This document shows positions 26,081 through 35,179 of a stretch of 64,000 nucleotides of DNA, piece by piece. Source of the DNA: CAZLRH01 sp964562015. Lineage in GTDB: Bacteria > Verrucomicrobiota > Verrucomicrobiia > Opitutales > JABDGR01. Where the stretch lies: the NCBI GenBank assembly GCA_964562015.1, contig CAZLRH010000008.1, forward strand, positions 62,001-126,000, in the 5' to 3' direction. The position numbers and the translations under genes are program-made. The stretch's first letter is position 1. Every line of letters starts with the position of its first letter. The notes under the pieces are model-generated. The model was not told where the DNA came from and made no database searches. It saw only the letters and a list, made by a program, of their open reading frames with translations.

Positions 26081-26170
26081 ACCACGGATGACACGGATAA
26101 CACGGATTTCCTTCCGCATAAGGATGATCCTTTCATTATTCTTATCCGTGCCATCCGTGTTATCCGTGGT
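26081..26170. repeat. Gene-less inverted-repeat unit (CACGGATAA-type arms)
   Basis: The left arm 26081-26109 starts ACCACGGATGACACGGAT and the right arm 26142-26170 is its imperfect reverse complement (24 of 29 positions). Both are about 9-bp words around CACGGATAA. Only 32 bases lie between, so the whole could fold into a long hairpin. It lies between purE and the DUF218 gene. The architecture matches the arms of the two GxxExxY cassettes, but no gene is inside. Confidence 0.6.
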
Positions 26171-26229
26171 TGCTTGAGGTTTCAAAACACAATCTAGCCC
26201 GCGTAGGGCGACTCGAAATAAACCAAACC

Positions 26230-26252
26230 GCGCGGGCTAAAGCGCCGCGCTA
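26230..26252 (-). repeat. Dispersed palindromic GC repeat (second copy)
   Basis: The reverse complement of this segment matches 21416-21438 at 21 of 23 positions (TAGCGCGG.GC.TTAGCCCG pattern). A truncated relative lies at 26047-26064 on the plus strand. It is intergenic, with a low-information stretch of related words around it (26199-26256). Confidence 0.5.
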
Positions 26253-26313
26253 CGATAACCATGCGGGCAAGGTTCATGGTCAGGTAAATGCGCCTTCGCA
26301 GAGAATTTGTGGG

Positions 26314-26823
26314 TTATTTGAGCGGGCCGGTGGCCAGCACGGCTGCCGTTTGCTTTTCGCGAAAGGCCATGAGCCGCGTGCGCAGCGCGGCGTCGTTGAG
26401 CGCCAAAATCGCCGCGGCGGTGAGGGCGGCGTTGGCGGCGCCCGCCGGGCCAATCGCAAAGGTCGCCACTGGAATGCCCTTGGGCATTTGCACGATGGAG
26501 AGCAGCGAGTCGAGCCCTTGCAGTGCCTTTGACACCACCGGCACGCCGAGGACGGGCAAATGCGTCAGCGCCGCCGTCATCCCCGGCAAGTGGGCGGCGC
26601 CGCCCGCGCCTGCAATGATGACCTGCAAACCCCGCCCACTGGCCGCCTGCGCGTAATCATAGAGTTTCTTCGGCGTGCGGTGCGCGCTGACGACCTGGCA
26701 CTCATGCGCAATGCCCAGAGCGTCGAGCATTTCCGCGGCGTGGCGCATGGTTTCCCAGTCGGACTGGCTGCCCATGATGATGCCCACGACCCGTGACACC
26801 TTCGACGCTTTCGGTTTGCTCAT
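26314..26823 (-). CDS. purE: N5-carboxyaminoimidazole ribonucleotide mutase
   Basis: A 169-residue class I PurE, converting N5-CAIR to CAIR in purine biosynthesis. The family core GIIMGSQSDWETMRHAAEML, 'VVSAHRTP' (catalytic His) and 'GAGGAAHLPGMTAALT' are intact, as is 'PVLGVPVVS'. Start 26823 (MSKPKASKVSRVVGII) is preferred to an ATG nine codons upstream because it matches the family's N-terminus. It is followed on the same strand by a 300-base repeat-rich gap, the DUF218 gene and purK. Confidence 0.94.
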   Translation of the reverse strand: MSKPKASKVSRVVGIIMGSQSDWETMRHAAEMLDALGIAHECQVVSAHRTPKKLYDYAQAASGRGLQVIIAGAGGAAHLPGMTAALTHLPVLGVPVVSKALQGLDSLLSIVQMPKGIPVATFAIGPAGAANAALTAAAILALNDAALRTRLMAFREKQTAAVLATGPLK

Positions 26824-26967
26824 GACCCAGTCTCGCCCAAACCGCCCCACCCCGCCAAGGGAAATTTTGCGACTATGGTAAGACCGTGCGGTTGATAAGG
26901 TCTTAACTAGCCCTAAGTCGGCGGACTGGAAATTTGTGCGGTAAATCCCGAATCATCTTTTCTTTTC

Positions 26968-27807
26968 ATGCGTGAAAACCTCACCCCCGGGAAATTCACC
27001 TGGTCCTGGCTGGCGTGGTTGCTGGCCAGACTACTGCTGGTTGCCTTTGGAGCATACTTTTTTGTCGAAAGTTTTATTTTTATCAGACCCCATGGCGTTT
27101 CGCCTGTCTTTTGGATCATTTTCCTGAGCCTGTTTTTTATGGCCACCACCATGGTGATTCGCAAGCGTCTGCCCTTTTTTGCCCAGCACACGCCGTTTCA
27201 ACGGTGGCTTATCGCCGGAGCCTTTGCGGCTCTGGTTTGTTTCATCCAGTCGCTCCTCTTCGTCATTTATGTGCTCCAGTCCAATGCTCCCAAACTGGTG
27301 CGTTTTGCCGCTCCCGGCCAAGGCACCAACGAAGCATGGTTTGTGAATGAGGAGGATGGCCCCTATGGCCTTTACCTTTTCGTCAAACACGAGGGGCAAA
27401 GAGAACAAATTCTCGCCGACCTTGGATTTCTTGAGGTCAGCTCTTTCCATCAGGCCCAATGGACCAAGGATGGCCAGATGCTGGTTTGTTCCTTCATTTT
27501 TAAAGACAGCCAGCTTCCGCCCCTGAATGCAATGGCCTATGATTTTTCCACCCGTCATCTCTATGGCGTGGAATTCGAGCAGTATTTCAATTTTGTAGGC
27601 CGCAATACTTATCGCTTCGACGAGACGATAAGGGATATAGAATCCCTTTGGCAGAAACACGCGGCCGAGCTGCAAATGCTGATCGACGCCCACGGTGGCC
27701 TGAGCGGCCTCATCATGAGCAATGCGATGGTAAAAAACGATATGCAGCAGATCTGGTTCTGGCAACCTCCGGAAGACTGGTTCGAGCGATTCAGAATTGA
27801 TTTTTGA
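26968..27807 (+). CDS. Membrane protein with C-terminal soluble domain, unknown
   Basis: A 279-residue protein. Three hydrophobic segments (about residues 12-38, 46-66 and 80-107) are followed by an about 170-residue soluble domain with no recognised motif (for example LYLFVKHEGQREQILADLGF). It is divergent from purE. GC content is lower than for neighbouring housekeeping genes. No function can be proposed. Confidence 0.6.
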   Translation: MRENLTPGKFTWSWLAWLLARLLLVAFGAYFFVESFIFIRPHGVSPVFWIIFLSLFFMATTMVIRKRLPFFAQHTPFQRWLIAGAFAALVCFIQSLLFVIYVLQSNAPKLVRFAAPGQGTNEAWFVNEEDGPYGLYLFVKHEGQREQILADLGFLEVSSFHQAQWTKDGQMLVCSFIFKDSQLPPLNAMAYDFSTRHLYGVEFEQYFNFVGRNTYRFDETIRDIESLWQKHAAELQMLIDAHGGLSGLIMSNAMVKNDMQQIWFWQPPEDWFERFRIDF

Positions 27808-27976
27808 AAATCGAGCGCCCGCACAGAGTCGGAAAAGGGAAGATTAGACCGCTCATCGACCCTAATCCTTACACATTTCGGTTCCTTAAATTATTTTGAA
27901 TTTCTGGGGGATGGACTGTGCGCGGATGGGCGAAGAGTGGTGGTCCTGATTTGTCTCAGCTCGAATTTCCGCGCTG

Positions 27977-29446
27977 CTAAAGAACGGCCGGATTGGCGGG
28001 CTTCACCAAACTTGCCTCGATTTCCGCGATGGCTTTTTCGTTGGCCGCGGAATTTTTCTGGAGCCGGCCCAGGCAGGTCTGCGCGAGGCGGTCAAACATG
28101 GGATCAGGTGTGCCTGGGGGTTCACGCATCGCCTGCGCCCGGTGAAAAAGGTCCACCACCGCCGCATCCAGCGACGGGTCGGGCACGTTACCCAGGACTT
28201 CGATGAGGGAGATGTCTTCGGTGGCGGCCACGGGCGGATTCGAGCGAAAAGCCTTCAGCCAGCCGTAGGCATCAATCGTGCGCAAGGCTTCCGCGGCGCG
28301 ATCCCATTGGGGTTGCGGATAGACCACGACGACATTGTCGCTCGCGCCGGGATAACTCGTGCGATGCACCAGCATATTTCTGGAAGTGGTCCAGCCGGCC
28401 GGCAAAGTGCCTGGGGCGTCGGTGGTCGGCGGCGTTTCCTGGGTCTGCCTTTTGATCAATGCAGCGACGGTGTAGATAAACGCATTGCCCCATTGTTTTT
28501 GCGCAGTGACGAGCATGTTCGCACGGGAAACGGCATTGGGGTCTGCCAGCAATTCTCCGATAAAGTCATCGACCCACTGCTGGCGCCACACCGCGAGGGG
28601 CTGGCCGAGGCGCTGGACCGTTTCGATGTTCGCCGTGTCCGGGAAATAAAAGGTCAAACGATCCAGCGCGCCCAGATGGCCGAATTGCTGGCGGGGGTTG
28701 TCGCCGGCGAGGAGATCATGCTCCAATGAGGCGCGATGCTCGGCGACCGTAAGGCCGGCCCAATCCTGCCGGGCGGCGGCGGCGAGCGCGGGATTCTGCA
28801 CCGGAGAATTGATGACCGCGCAGGCGGTGCCCTGGTAGCGCACCGCGACCAGATTGCGATAAACAATTTGACCCAAAATGACATAACACAAGTCCCCGAT
28901 CTTGACGGTGTAGGTGTCACCGGCGTCAGAACTACCAAGCGAACGTTGGCCCCTCGTATTTACATTGCCCGGCGTACGGGCCGGATCTCCAGGATAACGA
29001 GGATCATATTCATCGTTGTAGGTCATCGAACCAAATCGCATCCCATGGAGGCCTACCCCGGCCGCGCCCTGGAGAATTCCCGGATTCAAAATCACCAGCT
29101 TGGTGTCGCGTGCGTCCGTCAAGTGGTTAAGCAGCGCGGGCACCGCCGCCACGCCCAGCGCAGTGAGTTGGCGCATAACCGGCGGCGGCGGCGGCAAACT
29201 AACTCCGCCCCTCCCCGTCATGTTGGTGGCCGGACGGTCATTGGCCAAAAACATGCTCATGTACGTCGCCTTGGTATTCGCTCCTACAGTCTCGACATTC
29301 ACGTTGACCAAGTCGTCAATCAGTTTCTCGACCGCAGGGCGATCCGGCGCGGACGTAGCGGCGGCGGCGGCGACCGGTGTCTCCGCGGCGCGCAAGCCTA
29401 GGCAACTTAAAGCGAGTCCAAGAAAGAGGAGAAAGCGGGGTTTCAT
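27977..29446 (-). CDS. Secreted protein of unknown function, possibly HEAT-like
   Basis: A 489-residue exported protein (signal peptide MKPRFLLFLGLALSCLGLRA, start 29446). An N-terminal Ala-rich part leads to a segment reminiscent of a HEAT motif (ALGVAAVPALLNHLTDARD, about 105-123), then a region of Gly/Asn/Asp-rich strands and a helical C-terminal half rich in Ala and Arg. No catalytic motif is visible. It is divergent from the second PL4 gene with a 225-base shared upstream region, so it may be co-regulated with it. I do not recognise the family. Confidence 0.55.
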   Translation of the reverse strand: MKPRFLLFLGLALSCLGLRAAETPVAAAAATSAPDRPAVEKLIDDLVNVNVETVGANTKATYMSMFLANDRPATNMTGRGGVSLPPPPPVMRQLTALGVAAVPALLNHLTDARDTKLVILNPGILQGAAGVGLHGMRFGSMTYNDEYDPRYPGDPARTPGNVNTRGQRSLGSSDAGDTYTVKIGDLCYVILGQIVYRNLVAVRYQGTACAVINSPVQNPALAAAARQDWAGLTVAEHRASLEHDLLAGDNPRQQFGHLGALDRLTFYFPDTANIETVQRLGQPLAVWRQQWVDDFIGELLADPNAVSRANMLVTAQKQWGNAFIYTVAALIKRQTQETPPTTDAPGTLPAGWTTSRNMLVHRTSYPGASDNVVVVYPQPQWDRAAEALRTIDAYGWLKAFRSNPPVAATEDISLIEVLGNVPDPSLDAAVVDLFHRAQAMREPPGTPDPMFDRLAQTCLGRLQKNSAANEKAIAEIEASLVKPANPAVL

Positions 29447-29671
29447 GTTGAGCGGCATCACCCTTTGACGCGCGGGGTTCGTAATTCTTAGCACTTTTAC
29501 TGAACAATAATTCTCAAACCAGAGTAGTCCAGAACAAACACGAACGGCAACGACCAAATCTCACGAATGCAAAACGGAGCAGGCCATTCGATAGAATACC
29601 TGCCCTCCCACCTTGCCCTTGCAGAACGGCCGTTTCGTGGTACGATTATTTTCCCCTCTCCCCACCGCCCC

Positions 29672-31897
29672 ATGAATATCCCCCTCCGTCGCGCCCTCGC
29701 TTGCACCATCACGCCTTTCGCCGCCGCCTTACTGGCGTTCACCCCCAATGCCCGCGCCGCCGTCGCCTCCACGCCGACTGCGCCGGTGATCGCGAAGACG
29801 ACTGTCAACGACCCGGTCACGGTCACCGATGATGGCCGGTATTGGACGCTGGCGAACGGCATCGTCTCGGTCAAAATCAACAAGCGCAACGGCGACCTCG
29901 AAGCCTTGATTTACCAGGGCATCGATGTCGCAGGCCACGACCAGGGCCGCGTGGCGTGTTGGGAGGAGGATCCCTCCCTCGCCCCCGATTTGAAGCAGTC
30001 CCTGACGATTGATCCGGCCCAAAACGGCGGCGCGCGGGCGGAGGTCTCCATCGCGGGAAAAACCGGCGGCACGGTAATGCTCACGCCCACCGCGCCGGGC
30101 GGCGGCACTTATTGCGACATTGAAATACGCTACGCGCTGGGCCGCGGCGAAAGCGGAGTATATACTTATGCGATTTTTTCCCATCCGGCGGCGTATGGCG
30201 CGATGGGCGTGGGCGAGAGTCGCTACATCATGCGCGTGAACCAGGATTTTAATTGGCTCTCGGTGGACGCCGACCGCAACATGCTCGCTTGCGGCCCGCG
30301 GGACTGGGGCACCGGCGTCGTCATCCACGCCAAGGAGCAGCGCCTGATGAGCCAGGGGCCGTACAAAAATTCCGTGGAGCACAAGTACAGCTACAACGCC
30401 ATCCAGTACAAAATCCCCGCCTACGGCTGGTCGGACACCAAGGACCACATCGGCGTCTGGTTCATCAACCCGACCATCGAGTACCTGAGCGGCGGGGCAT
30501 CGAAGCAGGAATTGGTTTGCCACTTTGGCGACAATGACAATCCCGACCCCATCATCCTCGATTACTGGCGCGGCACGCACTACGCGGGCGGAGCGTCATG
30601 CAATATCAACGCGGGCGAGGAATGGAGCAAGGTTGTCGGCCCGATTTTCATTTACGTGAATTCGCTCGCGAGTTTCAAAACGCCTTCGCAAGCCGAGCTC
30701 GACACCCTCGCGGCCACCGCCGGCAACCCCACCGTCCCCGCGGCGTGGAAGGATAATCAGACCGCCTTGTGGCAGAACGCCCTCGCGCAGGCGAAAGTAG
30801 AAACGGCGAACTGGCCCTACGATTGGGTGACCGGCGTGGACTACCCGCACAAAAATGAGCGCGGCACCGTCACCGGCCAGCTCGTGCTCAACGACCCCCT
30901 CGCCCCGGCGCCGATGAAGGCATTCACGCACGTCACCGTCGGCTTGGCGCACCCTGATTACGGGCGCGTGACCTGGGTGAACGACGCGAAGTTTTACGAG
31001 TTCTGGAACGACGGCAGTGCCGACGGCAAATTCACCCTCACCAATGTCCGCCCCGGCAATTACACCCTCCATGCGTTTGCCGACGGCGTGCTCGGGGAAT
31101 TCGCGCAGGCCGACATCACCGTGAAGGCCGGCCAGTCCACGGATCTGGGCAAACTGGACTGGAAGCCCATTCGTTACGGCAAACAGGTGTGGGACATCGG
31201 CTACCCCGACCGCACCGGCGGCAAATTCTTCAAGGGCGACGGCGACAACTACTGGCTCTGGGGCTGGGGCCTGCGCTATCCGCTGCTCTTCCCAAACGAC
31301 ATCACTTACACCATCGGAAAAAGTGATTACCACAAGGACTGGTTTTTCCAGCAAACCCCGCACAGCGAATCCACCGCGTGGATCAATCCCGAGGCCAAGG
31401 ACCCCGCCAACCAGCGCTTCGGCTGGATCAAGGCCGAGTCCCTCGAGCAGTATCCGCAAACGGACACCACCGGGCCCTGGCGCATTTATGGCCGCGGGCG
31501 CGCGACCACCTGGACGATTAAATTCAATTTGGACAAAGCGCCCCAGGGCTATGCGGCCTTGCGCGTGGCGCTGGCCGGCGCGGACGGCACGGGGCGGCTG
31601 GCCGTCACCGTCAACGGCCAGGAGGCCGGCGCGGTCGGCGGCGGCGGCAATGTCGCCAACAACCCCATTCTCGCCACCAACGCCCTGCGCTACAACACCG
31701 ACAAAAGCGTCTGGCAGGAACGCACGCTGACCTTTGACGCATCCATGTTGAAAAAGGGCGAGAATGAATTGACCCTCACCGTGCCCGCGGGCGAGTTGAC
31801 CACCGGCGTCGTTTACGATTATTTGCGCCTCGAATTGAACGAGGACTACAAGATAGATGGCACTCCCCTCACCCATCCGGTGGCGGCGAATAATTGA
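29672..31897 (+). CDS. Secreted rhamnogalacturonan lyase, PL4 family (paralogue 2)
   Basis: A 741-residue exported enzyme with the same three-domain plan as the lyase at 21444-23699. Signal peptide MNIPLRRALACTITPFAAAL (start 29672). The strings 'VEHKYSYNAIQYK' and 'ELVCHFGDNDN' hold the candidate catalytic Lys and His. The FnIII-like module (FTLTNVRPGNYTLHAFADG) and C-terminal jelly roll are present. By eye the two paralogues agree over most of their length. It is followed after 111 bases by the GH28-like gene, probably one operon for rhamnogalacturonan/homogalacturonan breakdown. Confidence 0.9.
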   Translation: MNIPLRRALACTITPFAAALLAFTPNARAAVASTPTAPVIAKTTVNDPVTVTDDGRYWTLANGIVSVKINKRNGDLEALIYQGIDVAGHDQGRVACWEEDPSLAPDLKQSLTIDPAQNGGARAEVSIAGKTGGTVMLTPTAPGGGTYCDIEIRYALGRGESGVYTYAIFSHPAAYGAMGVGESRYIMRVNQDFNWLSVDADRNMLACGPRDWGTGVVIHAKEQRLMSQGPYKNSVEHKYSYNAIQYKIPAYGWSDTKDHIGVWFINPTIEYLSGGASKQELVCHFGDNDNPDPIILDYWRGTHYAGGASCNINAGEEWSKVVGPIFIYVNSLASFKTPSQAELDTLAATAGNPTVPAAWKDNQTALWQNALAQAKVETANWPYDWVTGVDYPHKNERGTVTGQLVLNDPLAPAPMKAFTHVTVGLAHPDYGRVTWVNDAKFYEFWNDGSADGKFTLTNVRPGNYTLHAFADGVLGEFAQADITVKAGQSTDLGKLDWKPIRYGKQVWDIGYPDRTGGKFFKGDGDNYWLWGWGLRYPLLFPNDITYTIGKSDYHKDWFFQQTPHSESTAWINPEAKDPANQRFGWIKAESLEQYPQTDTTGPWRIYGRGRATTWTIKFNLDKAPQGYAALRVALAGADGTGRLAVTVNGQEAGAVGGGGNVANNPILATNALRYNTDKSVWQERTLTFDASMLKKGENELTLTVPAGELTTGVVYDYLRLELNEDYKIDGTPLTHPVAANN

Positions 31898-32008
31898 GCC
31901 GTGGCCGGAAGCTTGGGGATAATAGTCCCCCTTCATCCATTGCGGTATGTCCCGCAAGGATTTCTTGCACGCGCCGTCACCGCAGCTATACAGGATGAGG
32001 TTTACCCC

Positions 32009-33832
32009 ATGAAGATTACCCTGCTCTCTCGCACAGCCCTCGCGGCGCTGCTGTTCCTTTCCGTTTCCATGACCCACGCCGACACGATCCCCGCCACCTA
32101 CGATGTCAAAGCCTACGGCGCCACCGGCGACGGCACGACGCTGGACACCGCCGCCATCAACAAGGCCATCGCCGCGGCCTCCACCGCCGGCGGCGGCACC
32201 GTGCGGTTTCCGGCGGGCACGTACCTGAGTCACTCCGTCCGCCTCGCGAGCAACATCACGCTTTACCTCGATCCCGGTGCGACCCTGATGGCCGCCGACC
32301 CGTCGTCCATGCCCGGCGATCCCGGCTACGACGCGCCCGAGCCGAATCCCGAAGCCCGCAACTACCAGGACTTCGGCCACAGCCATTGGCAGAACAGCCT
32401 TCTCTGGGGCATCGGGTTGCAAAATGTCACCATCGCCGGCCCGGGCCTCATCAACGGCCGCGGCCTCAACCGCGGCGACCCGACCCGCGAGGGCACCGGC
32501 AACAAGGCCATCGCCCTCAAGCTTTGCCGCAATGTCGTGCTCCGCGACTTCTCCCTGCTCAATGGCGGCCACTTCGGGCTCCTCGCCACGGGCGTGGATA
32601 ACATGACAATTAATAATATCCGCGTGGACACGAACCGCGACGCCCTCGACATCGACTGCTGCCGCAACGTGCGCATCTCGGACAGCCAGATCAATTCCTG
32701 CAACGACGACGGCATCGTCCTTAAAAGCTCCTATGGCCTCGGCTTCGCGCGCGATTCGGAAAACATTGCCATCACGAATTGCCAGGTGAGCGGCTTCGAT
32801 CCCGGCACGCTGCTCGACGGCACCTACGGCACCACCCAGACGCGCGCCCCCGACGGCGACGGCCCCACTGGCCGCATCAAATTCGGCACGGAGTCCAACG
32901 GCGGTTTTAAGAACATCGCCATTTCTAATTGCGTGTTCGTGCACTGCCGCGGCCTGGCGCTCGAAACGGTCGACGGCGGCGTCATCGAGGACATCACCAT
33001 CAGCAACATCGCCATGCGCGATATTTTCAATTCGCCGATTTTCATCCGCCTCGGCAACCGCGCGCGCGGCCCGCAAGGCACACCCGTGGGCGCCGTCCGC
33101 CGCGTGAATATCAGCAACGTCGTGGCGTCGGACGTGGACCCGCGCTACCCGATTCTCATCGCGGGCCTCGTGGATCATCCCGTCGAGGACGTGTCGCTCA
33201 GCAACATCCGCATTCTTTCGCGCGGCGGGCTGACGATGACGGACATCGCCCAGCAAACCACCGCCAGTTCTTTTTTCAACCGCGGCGGCGGCGCGAATTT
33301 CCAACGCGGCGCGCCCACACCCGGTCTTCCCGGCGCTGCGCCCGCTGGCGGTGCGGCTCCGGCGGCACCGGCGACAGCGGCGGCAACTCCGGCGGCACCC
33401 GCGGTTACGGGCGCAGTGCCGGCGGATAATGCCGTGACGGCGCAAACCCCTCCGGCCGGCGGCGGCGGACGTCGGGGCGGCGGTGGTGGTGGCCGTGGTG
33501 GTGCGGGCCCGCGGGACCCTTATCAGCCGCCCGAAGCTGAACTCGGTTATCCCGAGCCCAGCATGTTCGGCTTGCTGCCGTCTTACGGCATGTACGCGCG
33601 GCACGTTAAGAACCTCACCTTGGTGGACGTGAATTTCAGTTACGCCAATGCCGACGAACGCGCGCCCGTCATGCTCGACGACGTGTCCGGCATCGAATTC
33701 GTGCGCCTCAAGGCCCAGCGCAACGCCAACGTGCCGTATTTTGTTTTGCGCGGCGTGAAAAACCTCGTGGTGCTCGGCCTGCCCGACGCCCCCGACACCC
33801 GCCGCGACAGCGTGGACAACGGGACATTGTAG
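32009..33832 (+). CDS. GH28-like (pectate-lyase superfamily) secreted enzyme with low-complexity insertion
   Basis: A 607-residue exported right-handed beta-helix protein. Signal peptide about 1-24 (ALAALLFLSVSMTHA). The N-terminal superfamily motif DVKAYGATGDGTTLDTAAIN is followed by the active-site region NRDALDID and 'NDDGIVLKSS', the two Asp motifs of GH28. The family's usual GHG segment is not seen; instead 'IKFGTESNGGFKNIAISNC' follows. Residues about 425-505 are a Gly/Pro/Ala/Thr-rich tract (including GGGRRGGGGGGRGGAG), apparently inserted into the helix before the C-terminal part resumes at ELGYPEPSMFGL. Polygalacturonase-type hydrolysis is likely but the missing His motif and the insert leave substrate open. 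It follows PL4 paralogue 2. Confidence 0.8.
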   Translation: MKITLLSRTALAALLFLSVSMTHADTIPATYDVKAYGATGDGTTLDTAAINKAIAAASTAGGGTVRFPAGTYLSHSVRLASNITLYLDPGATLMAADPSSMPGDPGYDAPEPNPEARNYQDFGHSHWQNSLLWGIGLQNVTIAGPGLINGRGLNRGDPTREGTGNKAIALKLCRNVVLRDFSLLNGGHFGLLATGVDNMTINNIRVDTNRDALDIDCCRNVRISDSQINSCNDDGIVLKSSYGLGFARDSENIAITNCQVSGFDPGTLLDGTYGTTQTRAPDGDGPTGRIKFGTESNGGFKNIAISNCVFVHCRGLALETVDGGVIEDITISNIAMRDIFNSPIFIRLGNRARGPQGTPVGAVRRVNISNVVASDVDPRYPILIAGLVDHPVEDVSLSNIRILSRGGLTMTDIAQQTTASSFFNRGGGANFQRGAPTPGLPGAAPAGGAAPAAPATAAATPAAPAVTGAVPADNAVTAQTPPAGGGGRRGGGGGGRGGAGPRDPYQPPEAELGYPEPSMFGLLPSYGMYARHVKNLTLVDVNFSYANADERAPVMLDDVSGIEFVRLKAQRNANVPYFVLRGVKNLVVLGLPDAPDTRRDSVDNGTL

Positions 33833-33995
33833 GACAGCATGATCCATAGTCCCCTCGGTGCTGCCCCTGTGCCGGCTCCAGGTCCCGCTGTCCCCTTGAA
33901 TCACAAACCCTTAGGTAAAATGGACAGCCTGGGCTTGCCCCTTTTTGGCTCCCTTGCAGGCGAGAGACTCTCCCGGACAGATGCCGGATTCTTAA

Positions 33996-35054
33996 ATGAA
34001 AAATAAGCCAGAATTAGACGGAGTGCGGGGCTGGGCCGTATTGATGGTATTGTTCTGGCACTATCTTGGGAGCGATCTGCATCTGCTGGCGATATCCTCT
34101 TCGTTCTGGTTTATCCCGCTCAAGCTGACCTGGAGCGGGGTGGACCTGTTCTTCGTCCTGTCCGGGTACTTGATTTCATCTCAGCTCCTGGGTGACAGGG
34201 TGCCGATCAAGAAATTCTATCTAAAGCGGATGCGGCGGATCATGCCGCTCTACTATGCGATGCTTTTGGCCTATCTTGTTTTGTCCCACAGTCCTCTTGC
34301 TCACGTCGAGGCGTTGAGTGGTTTGTTTCTCACGCCGATACCCTGGTGGACTTATCTTTTTTTCGTGCAAAATTACGCGATGGCCGCGGGCAATACCTGG
34401 GGGTCGGAGTTTCTGGGCGTCACGTGGTCGGTCGCGCTGGAGGAGCAATTTTATTTCCTCATTCCCTGGCTTTTCAAAATCATCCCCTTCCGGAAAATCC
34501 CCGTCTTTTGCACCTACGGAATTCTTTTGTCGATTGCCTTCAATGAATTTAATTCGGAAATCCAGAATCTATTCCCGCACTGGGAGCATCCCGGCCTGCA
34601 AAGTTACGTGCTCTTTCCCTGGCGGGGCCAGGCCATCTTGTTCGGCATCTTTTTGGCCTGGATGGACCTCGCCGGGAACTTCCCCAAAGTCCCCGCCTGG
34701 ATTTTTCGGCTCTTATTTTTCGTCACGGGCGTCTTTTTGCTCTACGAGGCCCGGGATATCTATTCGTTTGGCTTCAACTATCTCTACACCGCGATATTTT
34801 ATGGAAGTCTGGTCGCATGGCTGCTGGCCGACACCACCACCAGCATCGCCGCGTTCTTCCGGCAGGCCTGGCTGAAATATTTGGGCAGGATTTCCTATGG
34901 AATTTACCTGTTTCACCTCCCGGTCAGGGCCTTCGTTGGGTGGGGTCTGGATTCCGATAGCAAGATGCTGGTTGTGGCCGTCTCGACTCTGGTAACCTTG
35001 CTGGCGGCCCATTTTTCTTATCAAACTTATGAAAAGCGGTTTCTCCTCCATTAA
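33996..35054 (+). CDS. Acyltransferase 3 family membrane protein (OafA/YrhL-like)
   Basis: A 352-residue inner-membrane protein with about ten hydrophobic segments. The opening ELDGVRGWAVLMVLFWHY contains the family's catalytic His region, and the later 'FFVLSGYLIS' and 'WSVALEEQFYFLIPWL' are hallmarks. Members transfer acetyl or other acyl groups to exported or surface glycans. It is separated from the GH28 gene by 160 bases and has no adjacent glycan-synthesis cluster, so the acceptor is unknown. Confidence 0.88.
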   Translation: MKNKPELDGVRGWAVLMVLFWHYLGSDLHLLAISSSFWFIPLKLTWSGVDLFFVLSGYLISSQLLGDRVPIKKFYLKRMRRIMPLYYAMLLAYLVLSHSPLAHVEALSGLFLTPIPWWTYLFFVQNYAMAAGNTWGSEFLGVTWSVALEEQFYFLIPWLFKIIPFRKIPVFCTYGILLSIAFNEFNSEIQNLFPHWEHPGLQSYVLFPWRGQAILFGIFLAWMDLAGNFPKVPAWIFRLLFFVTGVFLLYEARDIYSFGFNYLYTAIFYGSLVAWLLADTTTSIAAFFRQAWLKYLGRISYGIYLFHLPVRAFVGWGLDSDSKMLVVAVSTLVTLLAAHFSYQTYEKRFLLH

Positions 35055-35179
35055 TGCGGAAAAATGTACCGGCGCTCCAACTCGGCGTCACGCGAAAGCG
35101 CGATTAAAGCAGCCTTTGTTGGTTTGATTTTAAATCCCATGTCCCAGAAGACGTTAACGGAAGAGAGTTATCTCCTGTA

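Noticed and set aside
30596..33904. Very long open frame on the minus strand (over 1,000 codons) opposite the second PL4 and GH28 genes
   Set aside because: It translates to His/Arg/Ala/Gly-rich sequence without domain motifs and exists because the genuine plus-strand genes have GC-rich third positions; the plus-strand products are recognisable enzymes.
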